Shown here in pieces: positions 25,190-36,983 of a stretch of DNA of 64,000 nt (the first letter of the stretch is position 1; the number at the start of each line of letters is the position of its first letter). The DNA comes from Diabrotica undecimpunctata. Its lineage: Eukaryota; Arthropoda; Insecta; Coleoptera; Chrysomelidae. Where the stretch lies: positions 86,979,217 through 87,043,216 of the forward strand of contig NC_092804.1 of NCBI RefSeq assembly GCF_040954645.1, written 5' to 3'. A program made the translations under genes and the position numbers. The notes under the pieces are model-generated. The model was not told the DNA's origin. It did no database searches and saw nothing but the letters and a program-made list of their open reading frames with translations.

Positions 25190-25455
25190 ATTGTTATCTT
25201 AATAACACTAATATATCGCTAAATAGTTCTTTTTATATAAATACAAACGAAATATCTGAAAATGTAAGGAATAACGCAGAGAACACAAAAAATCGTCGAT
25301 ATAAATTTTGAATTTTAAAATTTCACAAATGTCATTAGTGTCAAAATGTTATAATTTAGTGGAGTAAACTTGCCTGCGGTTGGACCAATTACAAACAAGC
25401 ATTACGGCGCGGAAAATTTGAATTAGTCCTCCTGGTTAAAAAACAGACCATAGTA

Positions 25456-26004
25456 CTTTATACAAAATATCAAGAACCTTCTAGTTGAAATCTCTGTTCA
25501 CACCTATACAAACTTATTTATTTGCAAATGAAAGCAAGTGAAGTGTACAATTGAAGTTGTATACTGTGTAATGTCCAGGTGTAATTATAATTATAATTAT
25601 AATGTCCAATTTACTAAATTTTGAAGGTTCCCAGTTCCCACACTATTTACGAACTGTATCCAGGAATTTCTCCTTTCAACATCTTTAGGAAATCTACAAC
25701 CACATAAACCAAATTAAAAAGATTACATGTTCTTTTTACACGCGGCATCACTAAAAACGGAAGTAATTCCGCCCTGTACACTGTTTACAATTTCATACTA
25801 ACCTATGAAAAGATATTCCAGTGGAGATTTTCTTATTATTACGAGTGTTATTTGGACACAAAATAAAAGAACACGATATCATAATAGTTTCACTTTAAAT
25901 AAACGTAAAAACCGTACAAAAATAAGCTCAAAATATTTTTAAAATTAAATTTCTATGCACAGAACTACTCGACACAAACAACAATCTGTCAGATACTCAC
26001 CAAT
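25456..26004. other. No recognisable gene
   Basis: AT-rich spacer. The last bases (from about 25985) belong to a repeat that also occurs inverted near 22475-22600. Confidence 0.45.
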
Positions 26005-26690
26005 ATGGCGAACCGATCCCATCTATTTCACCGTATGTCATATCCCCTGTCTTACATATCTCTGGATGGAACTAATGCAAGCGATAATAAAAAGAAAAAC
26101 ACGGATCTGGAAGAGATAAAAAATACAATGGGTAATATGATTGAGGAACTAAAAGAAATTAGGAAGGAAAATAATGAATACAAATTGCAAATGAAAGAAA
26201 TAATAAGAGAAAATGAAAATCTAAAGAAAGAAATGACAACGATGAAACAAAAAATAGATAAAATAGAAATAGCCTTGGAAGCATGTCAGAAAGAAAAGAA
26301 GAAAAATAACCTAATAATTAGAAGCTTACCAATAGACACAATAGAAGTAGAGCAACTGGAGAACTTCATAGAAACAAAAATGGGAGTAAAATCAGAAATA
26401 AATAGGGTACAAAAGATAAATGAAACAATGTGTGTTTTCGAATGTAAAAAATTCGAAGATAAAATGAAAATACTGAAAGCCAAGGGTAAACTAATAAACT
26501 ATAAGCAACATAGAGTATAAAATATATAGAATGTGACCTAACATTAAAAGAGATAGAGATACAAAGAAATCTTAGGAAGATAGCAGCAGATGAAAAGACT
26601 AATGGGAAAAGGACAAAAATTGGATATGGTTTCATAGTTATTGAAGGCATTAAGTGGAAATGAAATCAAAAAACAAGCCGGATAGAAAAA
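26005..26690 (+). pseudogene. Non-LTR retrotransposon ORF1-like coiled-coil protein
   Basis: From about residue 24 the frame is a long heptad-patterned coiled coil (LEEIKNTMGNMIEELKEI, ENENLKKEMTTMKQKIDKIE). An RRM-like part follows: KKKNNLIIRSLP, then after a frameshift at about 26515 an ECDLTLKEIEIQRNLRKIA block and a KIGYGFIVIEGIKW end. That architecture binds element RNA. The first about 20 residues (PLSYISL region) come from an unrelated repeat also present near 22480, so the annotated ATG is probably not the native start. Confidence 0.65.
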
Positions 26691-29521
26691 ATAACATACA
26701 ATACAGAACCAACTGGTTCAAAAAACTAGCTGAAGAAAACACAATGACGGACCGAGAAACAAAACAGGCACAGAACAGGGACATGAGCAGATCTAAAGAT
26801 AATAACACAAACGGAAGTAAAAACAAATTGAAGTACAACTTAAACACAGAAAAGAACAAAACAATTTGGAAAATGGCATCATGGAATGTGAGAGGTATAA
26901 ATGGGAAGGAAATAGAACTGGGGGAAGAAATTAGAGATAAGAACATTAAAATAGTAGCTATAACAGAGACAAAGAAAAAAGGAAAAGGATCAATAATATT
27001 AGAAAACGGAATGTTACTAATATACAGTGGAGTGGAAGAAACGAAGAGAGCTCAGGCAGGAGTAGCGTGCATGATAAAGAAGGAAAGTATCAACAAAATA
27101 AAAAATTGGATATATTACAACGAACGTATACTAAGAGTAGACATAGATATGGATAGAGGAAACCAATACAAACCTAATTATATGTTATGGACCAGATGAA
27201 GACGCAACAAAAAACGAAAAGAATGAATTCTGGGACAAATTACCAGAAGTGATAAATGGTTGTACAGAGAAAATTGTGATCACAGGAGACATGGACAGTA
27301 GAGTGGGGAAAGAAACAGAAAAATGGAACAATGTCATCGGACCTTATGGGGAGGACAAACTAAACAAAAAATGGAAAATTACTACTCGAATTCTGTCTAG
27401 ACAATAACCTGGTGATTAAGAACACACACTTCCAACATAAAAGGATACACAAGATCACAAGAGAAGTCAAATCAAGAGACGAACAATCAATTATAGACTA
27501 TACTATAGTGCAAAAAACAGAGAAGAACTGGATAAGAGACGTAAGGGTAAAAAGGAGTTATGAAATTGGTAGTGACTACTATCTACTAGAAACCACATTC
27601 AAAAGCAAAAGAAAAGAAATAAAAAGAAATGAGAACATAAACAGAAAACACAAAGAAACAAAAATATGAAAATTATAAGAGACAAAAAACAAAAAAAAAA
27701 GTTAAAGAGATAGTTAAGAAAGAGAAAAAGAAAAGTTGGGAAAAATTCGGGGAAAAAATGGAAGAAAACAGCACAGAAAACGTAAAATTATTTTACAGAA
27801 CACTGAAAAACCTAAGAAGCAACAAAGAAACGAAACTGAAACAAATAATGAACAAGGAAGCAACAATAATAAACGACGATAAGACAATAATGGAAAGATG
27901 GAGGGAACATTTTTAGCTGATACTGAATGGAAATCAAGTGAATACAATGGAGAAGGAAAGCCACAACAGGAGAGTATCCATGAGAAACACGAAAAACTCA
28001 GAAACCAAAGAAAAAGAAGAACTGGAAGAAGCAATAAGAAAGATGAAGATTAGAAAAGCACCAGGAAGCGATGAAGTAGCACCAGAAATGATGAAATATA
28101 TAGGAGTAAAAGCAAAAGAAAAATTGTTATACATATATAACCTAATATGGAAGAGAAAAGTAATACCCAGAGAATGGACAAATGCAGTAATTATACCTAT
28201 ATACAAGAAAGGAAACACAAGAGACTGTAGGAACTATAGAGGTATATCACTACTATGTGTAGCAGCAAAAGTATACGAAACAATAATAGAAAGGAAAATT
28301 AGAAAAGAAATAGAACATAAATTAGAGGATGTACAAAGTGGATTCAGGAAAGGACACAACACACAAGACCATATATTCACCATGCAACAAGTAATAGAAA
28401 AAGCCTTAAAGAAAAATAAAGAAATACATCTGAGCTTTATAGACATGGAAAAAGCATTCGACTCAGTCAAAAGAAAAGATATATGGGAAAGCCTAAAGAA
28501 GAAACAAGTAAGTGAAGAACTGATAGAAGCAACAAAGAGTATATACATGAAAACAACAAATACAGTAAGAATGTTAAATATACAGTCAGAACCATTTGAA
28601 ACAACCCAAGGAGTTAGACAAGGGGGAAGTCTCAGCCCAGTACTATTCATAAATGTAATAGATGAGATAGTGAAAGAATGTAAGAAAACATTCAAGAAAT
28701 ACTGCATCGTTTGGAACAGAATGCAAATGATAAATGCTGAGATGTGTATATTTGCAGACGACATAGTATTAATTGCGGAAACTGCAGAAAAACTGAAATA
28801 CAACTTAGAGAAATGGAACCTAGAAGCAAGCAAATACAACTTAAACGTAAACAAAGAGAAGACTCAAATAATGAAAATATCAAGGAAACAAGGTACGGAA
28901 GATCAAATAGAAGTAATGATAGACCAACAAAAAATAATACAGACAAATTCATACAAATACTTAGGAACAGTAATCAACAACAAAGGAGACATCGAGGATG
29001 ATCTTAACAACAGAATGGAAAACACAGGAAAACTATTCCAAGCACTAAATAGAGGATTCCTTAATAACAAATAAATATCAACAAAGACCAAGATGACAAT
29101 ATACATAACAATATATAGACCTATAGTGACATATGGAGCAGAAAATTGGATATTAAACAAAAGACATCAGAGCAGAATTCAGGCAGCAGAGATGAAATAC
29201 CTTAGAAGAACGATAGGAGTAAAAAGAACTGATAGAATCAGAAATGAAGAAATAAGAGAAAGACTCAAAATCAAACCGATACTCGAGTCAATCAAAGAGA
29301 AAAAATTGGCATGGTTCGGACATCTAACCCGAATGGACAATAATAGACAAGTAAAAAGAGTGTGGGACGCCAAACCAATAGGAAAGAACAGAAGAGGAAG
29401 ACCCATTAAAGAATGGAACAGTGACATCTCGCAGATACTGCAGAGTAAGGGTAAGACTTGGCAGGAAGCAACACAGATGGCATCCAATAGGAAGGAATGG
29501 AGAAAGTTCGTTAAGAGCTAG
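26654..29521 (+). pseudogene. RTE-like non-LTR retrotransposon ORF2 (endonuclease + reverse transcriptase), frameshifted
   Basis: AP endonuclease: KMASWNVRGINGKEIE (26870), ITETKKKGK, a GDMDSRVGKE block near 27290 and IIDYTIVQKT. Coding is broken by frameshifts near 27200, 27400 and 27670-27940. RT: APGSDEVAPEM, WTNAVIIPIYKKGNTRDCRN, YRGISLL, SFIDMEKAFDSV, GVRQGGSLSPVLF and the catalytic FADDIVLIAE (28752). Then YKYLGTVINNKGDIEDDL. A stop at 29072 splits off the C-terminal domain with TYGAENWIL, EMKYLRRTIGVKRTDRIRN, LAWFGHLTRMD and RRGRPIKEW. No RNase H, as expected for RTE. Multiple frameshifts, so inactive. Confidence 0.85.
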
Positions 29522-29607
29522 GACACCTCAGAAGACTGTCAAATATTGTAATTTAATGAATTGTATTTTAAACGGCCCAACACCGAGAGGTACAAATGGG
29601 TCTACTG

Positions 29608-29633
29608 ATTAAGTAAGTAAGTAAGTAAGTTAT
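29608..29633 (+). repeat. (TAAG)n 3' tail of the RTE-like element
   Basis: Five AAGT/TAAG units follow the end of the retrotransposon. RTE-type elements typically end in short tandem repeats rather than poly(A), so this marks the 3' boundary. Confidence 0.8.
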
Positions 29634-29664
29634 TTTAAAAAGATACAAAAAAGTGATAATTAAG

Positions 29665-29998
29665 GTATACAAAATTTGTATGTATATACTGAACTAAACA
29701 CAAAATCAAAATAAATAATGATAAAGTCAACTTTATTTAGACCGAATGAGCTAGCTGGCCATCGAATATGAGTGTAGTAGTGATGTCACACAACATTACA
29801 CAATATTCTAAATGACATCTTTTGTAATTTTCACACATAAAATTATCTTGGTATTGTTTTAATGATAACATTATATATTTTAATAATGATAACATGATTT
29901 AACGAAGAAAAATATGTTATGTTGAAAGATGTTAAATTAATTTTCTCCGAAACATATCTTGTTGCAAATTGCATAGCAAGTTGAGGCTAGTTTCTTAA
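29665..29998 (-). repeat. Repeat A, inverted copy of 44930-45265
   Basis: The 334 bp correspond, reverse-complemented, to 44930-45265. Shared words include AAAGTTGACTTTAT, GGTATTGTTTAA/TTAAACAATACC and GCCATCGAATAT. Here repeat A runs directly into the sequence that at 45 kb lies beyond the inserted repeat B, so this is the unoccupied version of that site. Confidence 0.8.
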
Positions 29999-30024
29999 GT
30001 AGACTCAGTAGACTATACACTATA

Positions 30025-30575
30025 GTTCACCCCAAACCCTTCTTTCAGTGCGTCATAGTTGATCGAATTCTCTCTAACACATTAAGCTAGAAGTGACAGA
30101 AAAAAACGTGAGTCTGTGATTATTATACATAGAACTTAGAAAATGATTTATCGTAAAGCTAATTCTACTTACGGATGTATAATTGGTTGGAGTTTAGAAT
30201 ACGCTAAATAGATATCCAATCAACGATGCGCATAAATATAATTTGACGCAGATTGTCTCGATCGTGACAGTACTTTCACAATGTCAACTGATAAAATGAT
30301 AATTGTCATTCCAGGTTAGTATTATCAGAGATTTTACAGTGAAAAATTTGTATTTACATAAAAATATTTTGAATATACCGGAATATATCGAGAAAGAACA
30401 AAGACTAATATTAAAATTATTAAATTATTTTCAATTAGAAAAAGAGAGATTACGATCCTACAACTGTCAAATTTAACTAAAATGTCATGCAATAATTCTC
30501 GACATTCTTAAAATCCTATATGACGTCAAAATTAGTGACGCACTAAAAGAAGGGTTTGGGACAGACTGTACATGA
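30025..30575. mobile_element. MITE, about 540 bp, Tc1-like ends
   Basis: Left end CCCCAAACCCTTCTTTCAGT (30032) and the inverse AGAAGGGTTTGGGAC at the right (30548-30562) with GTGCGTCA/TGACGCAC form the inverted repeats. Outer words TACACTATAGTT/CAGACTGTACAT fit a diverged TACAGTMTAGTCTGTCCC terminus. Plus-strand codons around 30370-30460 (EYIEKEQRLILKLLNYFQLE) look like a transposase HTH first exon. Confidence 0.7.
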
Positions 30576-30769
30576 TTTTATCATTATGACAATATCATAT
30601 GAGACAAGGTATGATATTGCGCATGACATTTGACAAGTGGCGCAGGAGTGTGACGTAGTCAAGACCGCTCGAACCCATAAATATCGACTTCAGACGACTT
30701 TACACCGGCTAGACAGAAGGCTTGTATAAAAACAAAAGTTCGACAATAATATCGGTTATAGTCGGTTCG

Positions 30770-31770
30770 CTAATCCCAGTCCTGACTGTCTAGTGAATCT
30801 AGTAATTATTTTTTGGGAAGTTAGTTACTTTTTGACAGACTAGAAGTTGCTGGAACATACTATACAACCAAGTACACGTGCCCATAACGTATTTATTTCA
30901 TTAGAGCATTTAGTCGACCTTTTTTGCAAACTTATCCTAATATTCTATTATTTTTATCAGAAACTGATTTTGAACGACTTGGGATTATACCTTTTTTATC
31001 TAACGTACTTTATTATGTGGATTATATAACACAATATTGAGCACGTTTTGTGATTATACATCATTTAAAATATTGCTTATTCAGCGTTATTATCATCACT
31101 TTTAATAATATAAAAATTTACTATAACGATCAAATAACGATTATAAAACGATAATATTAAACTTTATTCGTTTATTGAAACTATTCTCAAGAAACTCAAG
31201 CTAAATGCTACCAAAAACTTTAAGTTGGTTGACTACATTTGGCAATTACTTTCTTCATACATGCGATAATTTCCTTTTGCGACTTATCTTCTTTAAAGTG
31301 AGGGTTGTACCTATTAGACCCAACTTTATATGCCCCATTCGCTTAGCTAGGGCATATTTTGACAGATTCATTGTCGGAAACCTACAACACAACAATTCCT
31401 ACTTCTCAGTATTAATAGCTCAAGTATACTACTATTGCAGACTTCTTTCTTTGAAAAAAGAAGAATTATTCCAAATAGTGGAAGTGTATACTAAACCCAT
31501 AACATTTTGGGTAGTATAATATATTTTATTTGTTATAATTTAACATAACTATTTATTATATATGGTGTAAATAAATAAATATTGATTGTCGGTCATTTGT
31601 AAAGTTCTATTTTATATACTATTTATTTTGTTTACTATTAATATTGGCTATAAGTACGTTATATAGTAATTTCCAGTCACTTCGAGTCTGTCAAAAAGTA
31701 ACTAACTTCGCAAAAAAATAATTACTAAATTCACTAGACACTTCGGACTGGAGATAGCGAACCGAATATA
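30770..31770. mobile_element. Repeat B, full copy: 1.0-kb element with about 85-bp inverted ends
   Basis: The left end CGGTTCGCTAATCCCAGTCC... and the right end (inverse, CGGTTCGCTATCTCCAGTCC) pair over about 85 bp, including GTTAGTTACTTTTTGACAGA. The 3' 450 bp recur at 45266-45722. The open frames inside (60 and 104 codons) carry no motif I recognise. Confidence 0.75.
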
Positions 31771-31775
31771 TTTAC

Positions 31776-32499
31776 GCACACTTTTTTCTGAGACTTTCAG
31801 ACATTTGGATGTTAACCAAAATGTTTTTGTTATTAAGAACATTTGTAATATTTACATATGATAAATACATTTTAATGATCAATTTACCTCAACAGTGTTT
31901 TCATTCGGCAAATAATAATAAAAAAAATGGTAGGCATTTTGAATAAACCTGTGTGCAGTTTCATTACCTTGTAATTTAACAGCTTCCTTACTCATCTATA
32001 ACTTTTAATGAAAATTTTATTATGTTTATTGAAGAAAAACTTACGAACGCATTTGTAACGATACGATCGTTAATAATCTAACATTTTGAACGTTAGCAAA
32101 CCGGATCCCTACATTAGCTACTAATTTGCCGCCGTTGGAGTATGCAACCCACAATACGATCTCTTATATTTAACTTTATGAGTTTCGAAAATCGTTATAT
32201 CGATTGATAATATAATCGATTCCCTTGTGATTGGAAACCTAACCTTCTTGGAGGCCTTGAAGGGAATTCTGGTCATTTTGGAAGGGAACTTCGAGAAGAG
32301 AAGTTAAGTTATCTATCACGGCAGGCAGAACTTAGGAGCAGGGATAGAACAATTTTTAAGTTATTATTTTTGAGAAATGTGAAGAATTTGATTTTGAAGT
32401 TTTTATTTTGTACAATTTTCGTTAGAAAGTTACGTTGTTTTTTTTTATGAAAAAAAACCCTCCGAGGTTCTGGTAAGTTACTTTCCATACACATATTAT
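31776..32499. other. No recognisable gene
   Basis: AT-rich spacer up to the 3' end of the minus-strand RTE-like element. Confidence 0.45.
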
Positions 32500-33987
32500 T
32501 TCTACTACTACTAAGGATTTCCACAGTTTTCACTGTCTTCCTTCACTCAACCGTTTTCTCCAATTTTCCCTGTCATTCCAGTCTCCATCTCGCAGGGTTC
32601 TTTTCTCCATAGCCTCGTCGATTTCATCTCTGAATGACCTTCGGGGTCTTCCTCTCTTTCTTCTTCCAATCGGGCTCCATTCTGTGATTTTGTTTATCCA
32701 GCGTCCTCTGTCCGCTCTTCTGACGTGGCCGTACCAGGATAGTCTCTTCTCCTCTATATAGTCGATTATGTCTGATTGCACTCCCATTCTCCGCTTAATC
32801 TCTGCGTTTTCAATTCTGTCTCTTTTTGTAAGTCTACAGCTTCTCCTCAGGAACTCCATTTCTACTGCTCTTATTCTACCTCTATTTCTCTTGTTTATTG
32901 TCCAGTTTTCGGACCCATATGTCAGGATACTTCTTGTCAGGGTGTTATATATTCTCTTTTTTGTCTTTATCGTAATGTTCTTATCCCACAACACTGAGTT
33001 TAGTTGTCTTATACAGTTTCTTGTTTGTCTCAGTCTGTTGTTTATATCTTCTTCTGTTGTTCCCTGGTTCGATATTATGGTTCCTAAATACTTGAATTTA
33101 TCTGTTCCATTTATTTGTCTTCCCTCGTCTATCTCTAGGTTTCTCATATCCTTGTTTTCTGTTGTTAGGTATTCGGTTTTCTCTAAGTTTATTTCCATTC
33201 CGTTGTTTTTATATTCTTCTTCTAGTTTTCTGAGCATAAAGCTGAGATCTTCTTCATCTTGTGCGATGACTACTTGATCGTCGGCAAAACTTAAGGTGTA
33301 TAGGTATTCGTCTCTTACTGGTATGCCCATTCCTTCGCACTTTCTCCTCCATGGTTTGAGTGTCTTTTCCAAGAATATTTTAAACAGAGTAGGGGACGTA
33401 GCACAGCCTTGTAGAAGTCCTTTTGTCGTCTTAAATGGATTGTAGGCTTTATTTCCACATTTAATAGCTACTTTGTTTTCTTTGTATAGTGCTTTAACTG
33501 CTTTTATTAGTGTTTGTCGGATTCCGAGATCATTCATTGCTTCCCATAATTTGACTCTAGGTATTGAGTCATATGCTTTCTTTAGATCAACAAAGGCCAG
33601 ATGGACCGGTCTACCTTTTGCCATTTTCTTCTCTATCAGTTGTTCTAATGTGTACGTATGATCTAGGCATGATTTTCCTACTGTGAACCCTGCTTGGTCT
33701 TCTCCAATTTTTCCTATTATTTCAGTTTCTAGTTTTTCTTTAATAATTTTCCCGTAAAGTCTACCTACCGACGATATTATACTAATTCCTCTGTAGTTTT
33801 CACATTTTTTCCTGTTTCCTTTCTTATGTATGGATGTGATGTATGCTTGTGTCCATTCCGCAGGTATTTCTTCTCCATTTAGTCCTCTTTCGAACATTCT
33901 ATGTAGCATGCGGAATAACTTTTCCGTTCCGTTTTTAATTAGTTCGTTTGGTATTCCTCCGGGTCCTTTGGCTTTTTTGTTCTTCAA
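32500..33987 (-). pseudogene. RTE-like non-LTR retrotransposon, reverse transcriptase part
   Basis: A continuous 485-codon minus frame carries KAKGPGGIPNELIK, WTQAYITSIHKKGNRKKCEN, YRGISIISSVGRLY, EDQAGFTVGKSC, LAFVDLKKAYDS, the catalytic SFADDQVVIAQ (about 33280), YLGTIISNQGTTEEDI, TYGSENWTINKR, EMEFLRRSCRLTKRDRIEN, LSWYGHVRRAD and RKRGRPRRSF. The RT lacks stops, so it is younger than its 26-kb relative. A (TAG)n tail at about 32508-32520 on the minus strand marks the 3' end. A frameshift between this frame and the endonuclease at 34183 breaks the ORF2. Confidence 0.85.
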
Positions 33988-34182
33988 TGTCTTGATTGCT
34001 CTCTTAACTTCTGCCAGGCTTATTTCTATCTGGTCGTATGCCCCATTTCCTGCATGTTCTATATTCTCTTCCTGAAATTGGGGACGGTTTTCTGTAAGTA
34101 GTTCTACGTAGTATTCTTGCCACTCGTTTTCATTAATTTTGCCGATCTGGGTTTTCTCTGTCTTATTTCGTTGAAGTGCTTT

Positions 34183-35106
34183 TCATATTCGCCATGATTC
34201 TGAATTTCTCGTTCCTCCGATATGTCGTTCTATCTCTGTGCATGCTTGTTCCCATCGTTCGTTCTTTTCATTTGTTACTCTTTTCTTTACCTCTCTGTTT
34301 TTCGCTCTATATAGGTCTAAGTCTTCCTGTTTTTTGGTGTTTAGGTATTTTATGTGTAGTTTTTTCTTTTCTTTTATGCATTTCAATGTGTCTTCCCTTA
34401 ATTTGATATTCTGATGGGTGTTCCTTTGGTCGTCTTCTCCAAGAGCTTCTAAGGCCGCTGAAATCAGGCAGGTTTTTATGTGTTCATGCATTTCATCTAA
34501 CGTGTCATATCTGAATTCTTCTAGTTTTTGGTCTAGTCTTCTTTTGTATAAATCTTTTATTGATTCTTCCTGCAATAGATGTAATTTGAGCCTCTTTTCG
34601 TTTATTGTCGTTCCCGTTGTAACAATCGATGTATGTTTTTGTTTTGTCCAGATATAGGGGAATTCCATCCATGCCACCACAAGTTTGTGATCTGTTCCAC
34701 ACTCTGCCCCTCTTTTCACTCTGATGTCTTTCACTTTGATGGAGCTTTTGTGGTTCATGATAATGTAGTCAATAATGGATCTTAGTTTTCTTGTCTCTTG
34801 AGTCCATGTGTATTTATGTATATTTTTGTGTTTGTAAAATCCGTTCATAATTTTCAAATCATTTACTTCACATAGTTCTACCAATCTTTCTCCGTTGTCG
34901 TTAATTGTGTCTTCTCCAAATGGACCAACTGTTCTGTCATTGTCTTTTCTTCCGACTCTTCCATTTAGATCCCCCACTATTATTATTTCTTGTTTAGGTT
35001 TTCTCTTATCCATTTGTTCTTGAAGTTGTTCGATAAATCGTTCTTTCTCATTGGCTGGACTGTCTTCCGTTGGTCCAACGGAAGACAACGGACATATTAT
35101 TTCCAT
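34183..35106 (-). pseudogene. RTE-like endonuclease domain and linker, 5'-truncated
   Basis: This is the minus frame of the same element upstream of the RT. It has PTEDSPANEKERFIEQL, IIIVGDLNGRVGRKDNDR, VGPFGEDTINDNGERLVE, YTWTQETRKLRSIIDYII and VKRGAECGTDHKLVVAW, which give the D/N, D and H residues of the APE-type site. The N-terminal WNV/WNI and E-containing motifs are missing: the element starts at about 35090 in a 25-bp palindrome instead, so it is a 5'-truncated insertion. The linker helix (KKKLHIKYLNTKKQEDLD) leads to the RT. Confidence 0.8.
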
Positions 35107-36220
35107 TTAAATATTACAAGTCCTCAATCATCTATCACCTTAGTAGAAATATCAAACGATAATTTTTTATATATACATACATATATAAGTAAATTCTAGT
35201 ATGCAAATATTAAATTTTTGAGTCAAGGTCACTTAATGACCTCTGCCGGCTCCAATCTTTGAGACTTTAATTTTGGGGAAGAATATTTTTTAAGTTGGGA
35301 AATACTGGGATTTCGGAAGAATTGAACGTTGATTTTGGGCAAAGAAGCCATATTAAGTTGGAATTTTCTGGTTGGTCTGCCAGTCCTAGTCAGCTTTTAC
35401 TTTAGTCAAGATAAGCAGAACCACCTCAGAGTCCATCCACTACCTGGACAATAGACCACGACTTAGGGAACTTCCTTACCAGTAACAAGGCTACTAAGGA
35501 CATTTATTTATTTTTTCTAAACTATTAATAATTTAAATTTAAACTTTTTTATATTATATATTATATCCTCGGATACTTAGGCCTTCAGCCTAAGTGGGTT
35601 ACGAAACAGATTTGTGCATAATCCCTGGTTAGTACCCTCAAAACTCTTTGAATCCTTTTACTTGCCTTATTTTTACATTTCTACTTTATCTTTAATTTAT
35701 TCATTTATTAATATTTTACATAACAACATAAGTTGTCAGGATACATTATCCCATTTTTTGGTTACTAGTACGTACCTTTATTTTGTGTAATTGATGTAAG
35801 TTGTGTACTGGTCTAGTTACTTAACTGACTATGGTCATACTTTAAAACTGCCTCCTTTATTAATTTGTCTAATTATTTAATTATTGTGTGCTATTTTAAG
35901 TACTATTTACTCACACCAATTTACATATTTACCAATTAACCTCATTGTCAAAGGACTGGGTAGATCAATTTTTTGTAAATAATTATATTTTGGGTCATAT
36001 TATTTTTTTTTTTATACTTTTAGATAACTGTTTTTTGTATATAAATATTTTGGGGGATATATTTTAGACATTGTTTGGTATATAATACATATTTGTTTTG
36101 GGGATATAAGTAAATTAAGATTATATTTAATATAGTGTATATAGCATTACAGATTTTTATTTGTTTTCCCATAATCTTTTATTTTTCAGTTAGTGTATAA
36201 CTATGAATACCACAATTTGG
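35107..36220. other. No gene; upstream part may belong to the gypsy LTR
   Basis: AT-rich. A small hairpin (ACTTAGGC / GCCTAAGT) lies at 35574-35594. Without a 3' LTR to compare, the left limit of the LTR cannot be fixed, and it could begin anywhere in the right part of this stretch. Confidence 0.4.
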
Positions 36221-36571
36221 TGTGATATTTAAAATTCACCCTGGCGCCCATCTTAAGATCATCTTAGGATTCTTAGGATTGATCTAACTATCTTAAGTTA
36301 CTACAGGCAAGCAAACGTGCCGACCTCCTCTCTGAGCACAATTCTCATTCTCTTGAGCTAAGCCGATTCTCTTGTAGTGTTTAAAGTAAACTTTATATTT
36401 TCTTTTGTATTGGTTACATTCCCTGTTATTTAACCTTATTAAAATAATAATTAATTAATTTTAAATTTTATTTAACCATAAATCTTACATAATTTCTAAT
36501 ATTGGCTTCACCATCTCAGGCTTTTCCCTTTTAATTTGCAACAATCAGCTTTCCCATTTTGATTCGTAACA
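36221..36571 (+). other. Probable 5' LTR of the Ty3/gypsy element (left limit uncertain)
   Basis: The right limit is set by the primer-binding site at 36573 and a TAACA end. The left limit at TGTGATATTT is a guess based on the TG...CA rule. It contains a CT-rich transcribed-looking part. Confidence 0.4.
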
Positions 36572-36572
36572 T

Positions 36573-36590
36573 TGGCGCCCAACGTGGGGC
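36573..36590 (+). promoter_or_regulatory. tRNA-Lys-type primer-binding site
   Basis: TGGCGCCCAACGTGGGGC is an 18-base perfect complement to the 3' end of tRNA-Lys(CUU), directly after the presumed LTR end. This is where minus-strand DNA synthesis of the LTR retrotransposon would start. Confidence 0.85.
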
Positions 36591-36983
36591 CTTAGTAGTA
36601 ACATAAGTTATAATTTAGTGTTATTATATTTAAATATTTAGATATATTTGGTAACTGTCGCTATATACACTTATATTAGATAATCTTGTACTCAGTTAAT
36701 ATACCACCATACATATTGTGTAGTTTGTTAAGGAATTGGGGCAGTACAATACAATCAATTTGACACATTTTAGTATATTTTAATAACTGTGGTCTGAACT
36801 TACTTTATCAATATTTGAGTATATTTTCTAAATTTAATATTTTGATATTTGTGATTATTTTAATATTTACTATATTGAATTAATTTTTTTTTTCAAAATA
36901 TTAGTGCTATAATTCGACTTGTTTGGTAAATACTGTGGTCTTGTGTTGTGTTGTAGAGGTTCATTATTTAAACTATTCTCATT

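Larger units (their letters stand above)
24497..25455. mobile_element. 0.96-kb TIR element containing two transposase first exons
   Basis: The left end (ACTATACTCTGTTTTTTAAC... from about 24495) and right end (GTTAAAAAACAGACCATAGT, to about 25455) are inverted copies sharing CTGTTTTTTAACCAG and a GGAG(T/G)A word. Inside are a PIF/Harbinger-like N-terminal piece (24758), a tight hairpin of CTAAAGTAATGTGCTAA around 24925-24970, and a minus-strand HTH exon (25004-25189). It may be one element or two nested ones. Confidence 0.6.

Noticed and set aside
28234..28854. 206-residue open frame on the minus strand
   Set aside because: Antisense shadow of the retrotransposon RT. The A-rich sense codons give a Phe/Ser/Leu-rich mirror with no motif.
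32768..33277. 169-residue plus-strand frame
   Set aside because: Antisense shadow of the minus-strand RT at 32530-33987.
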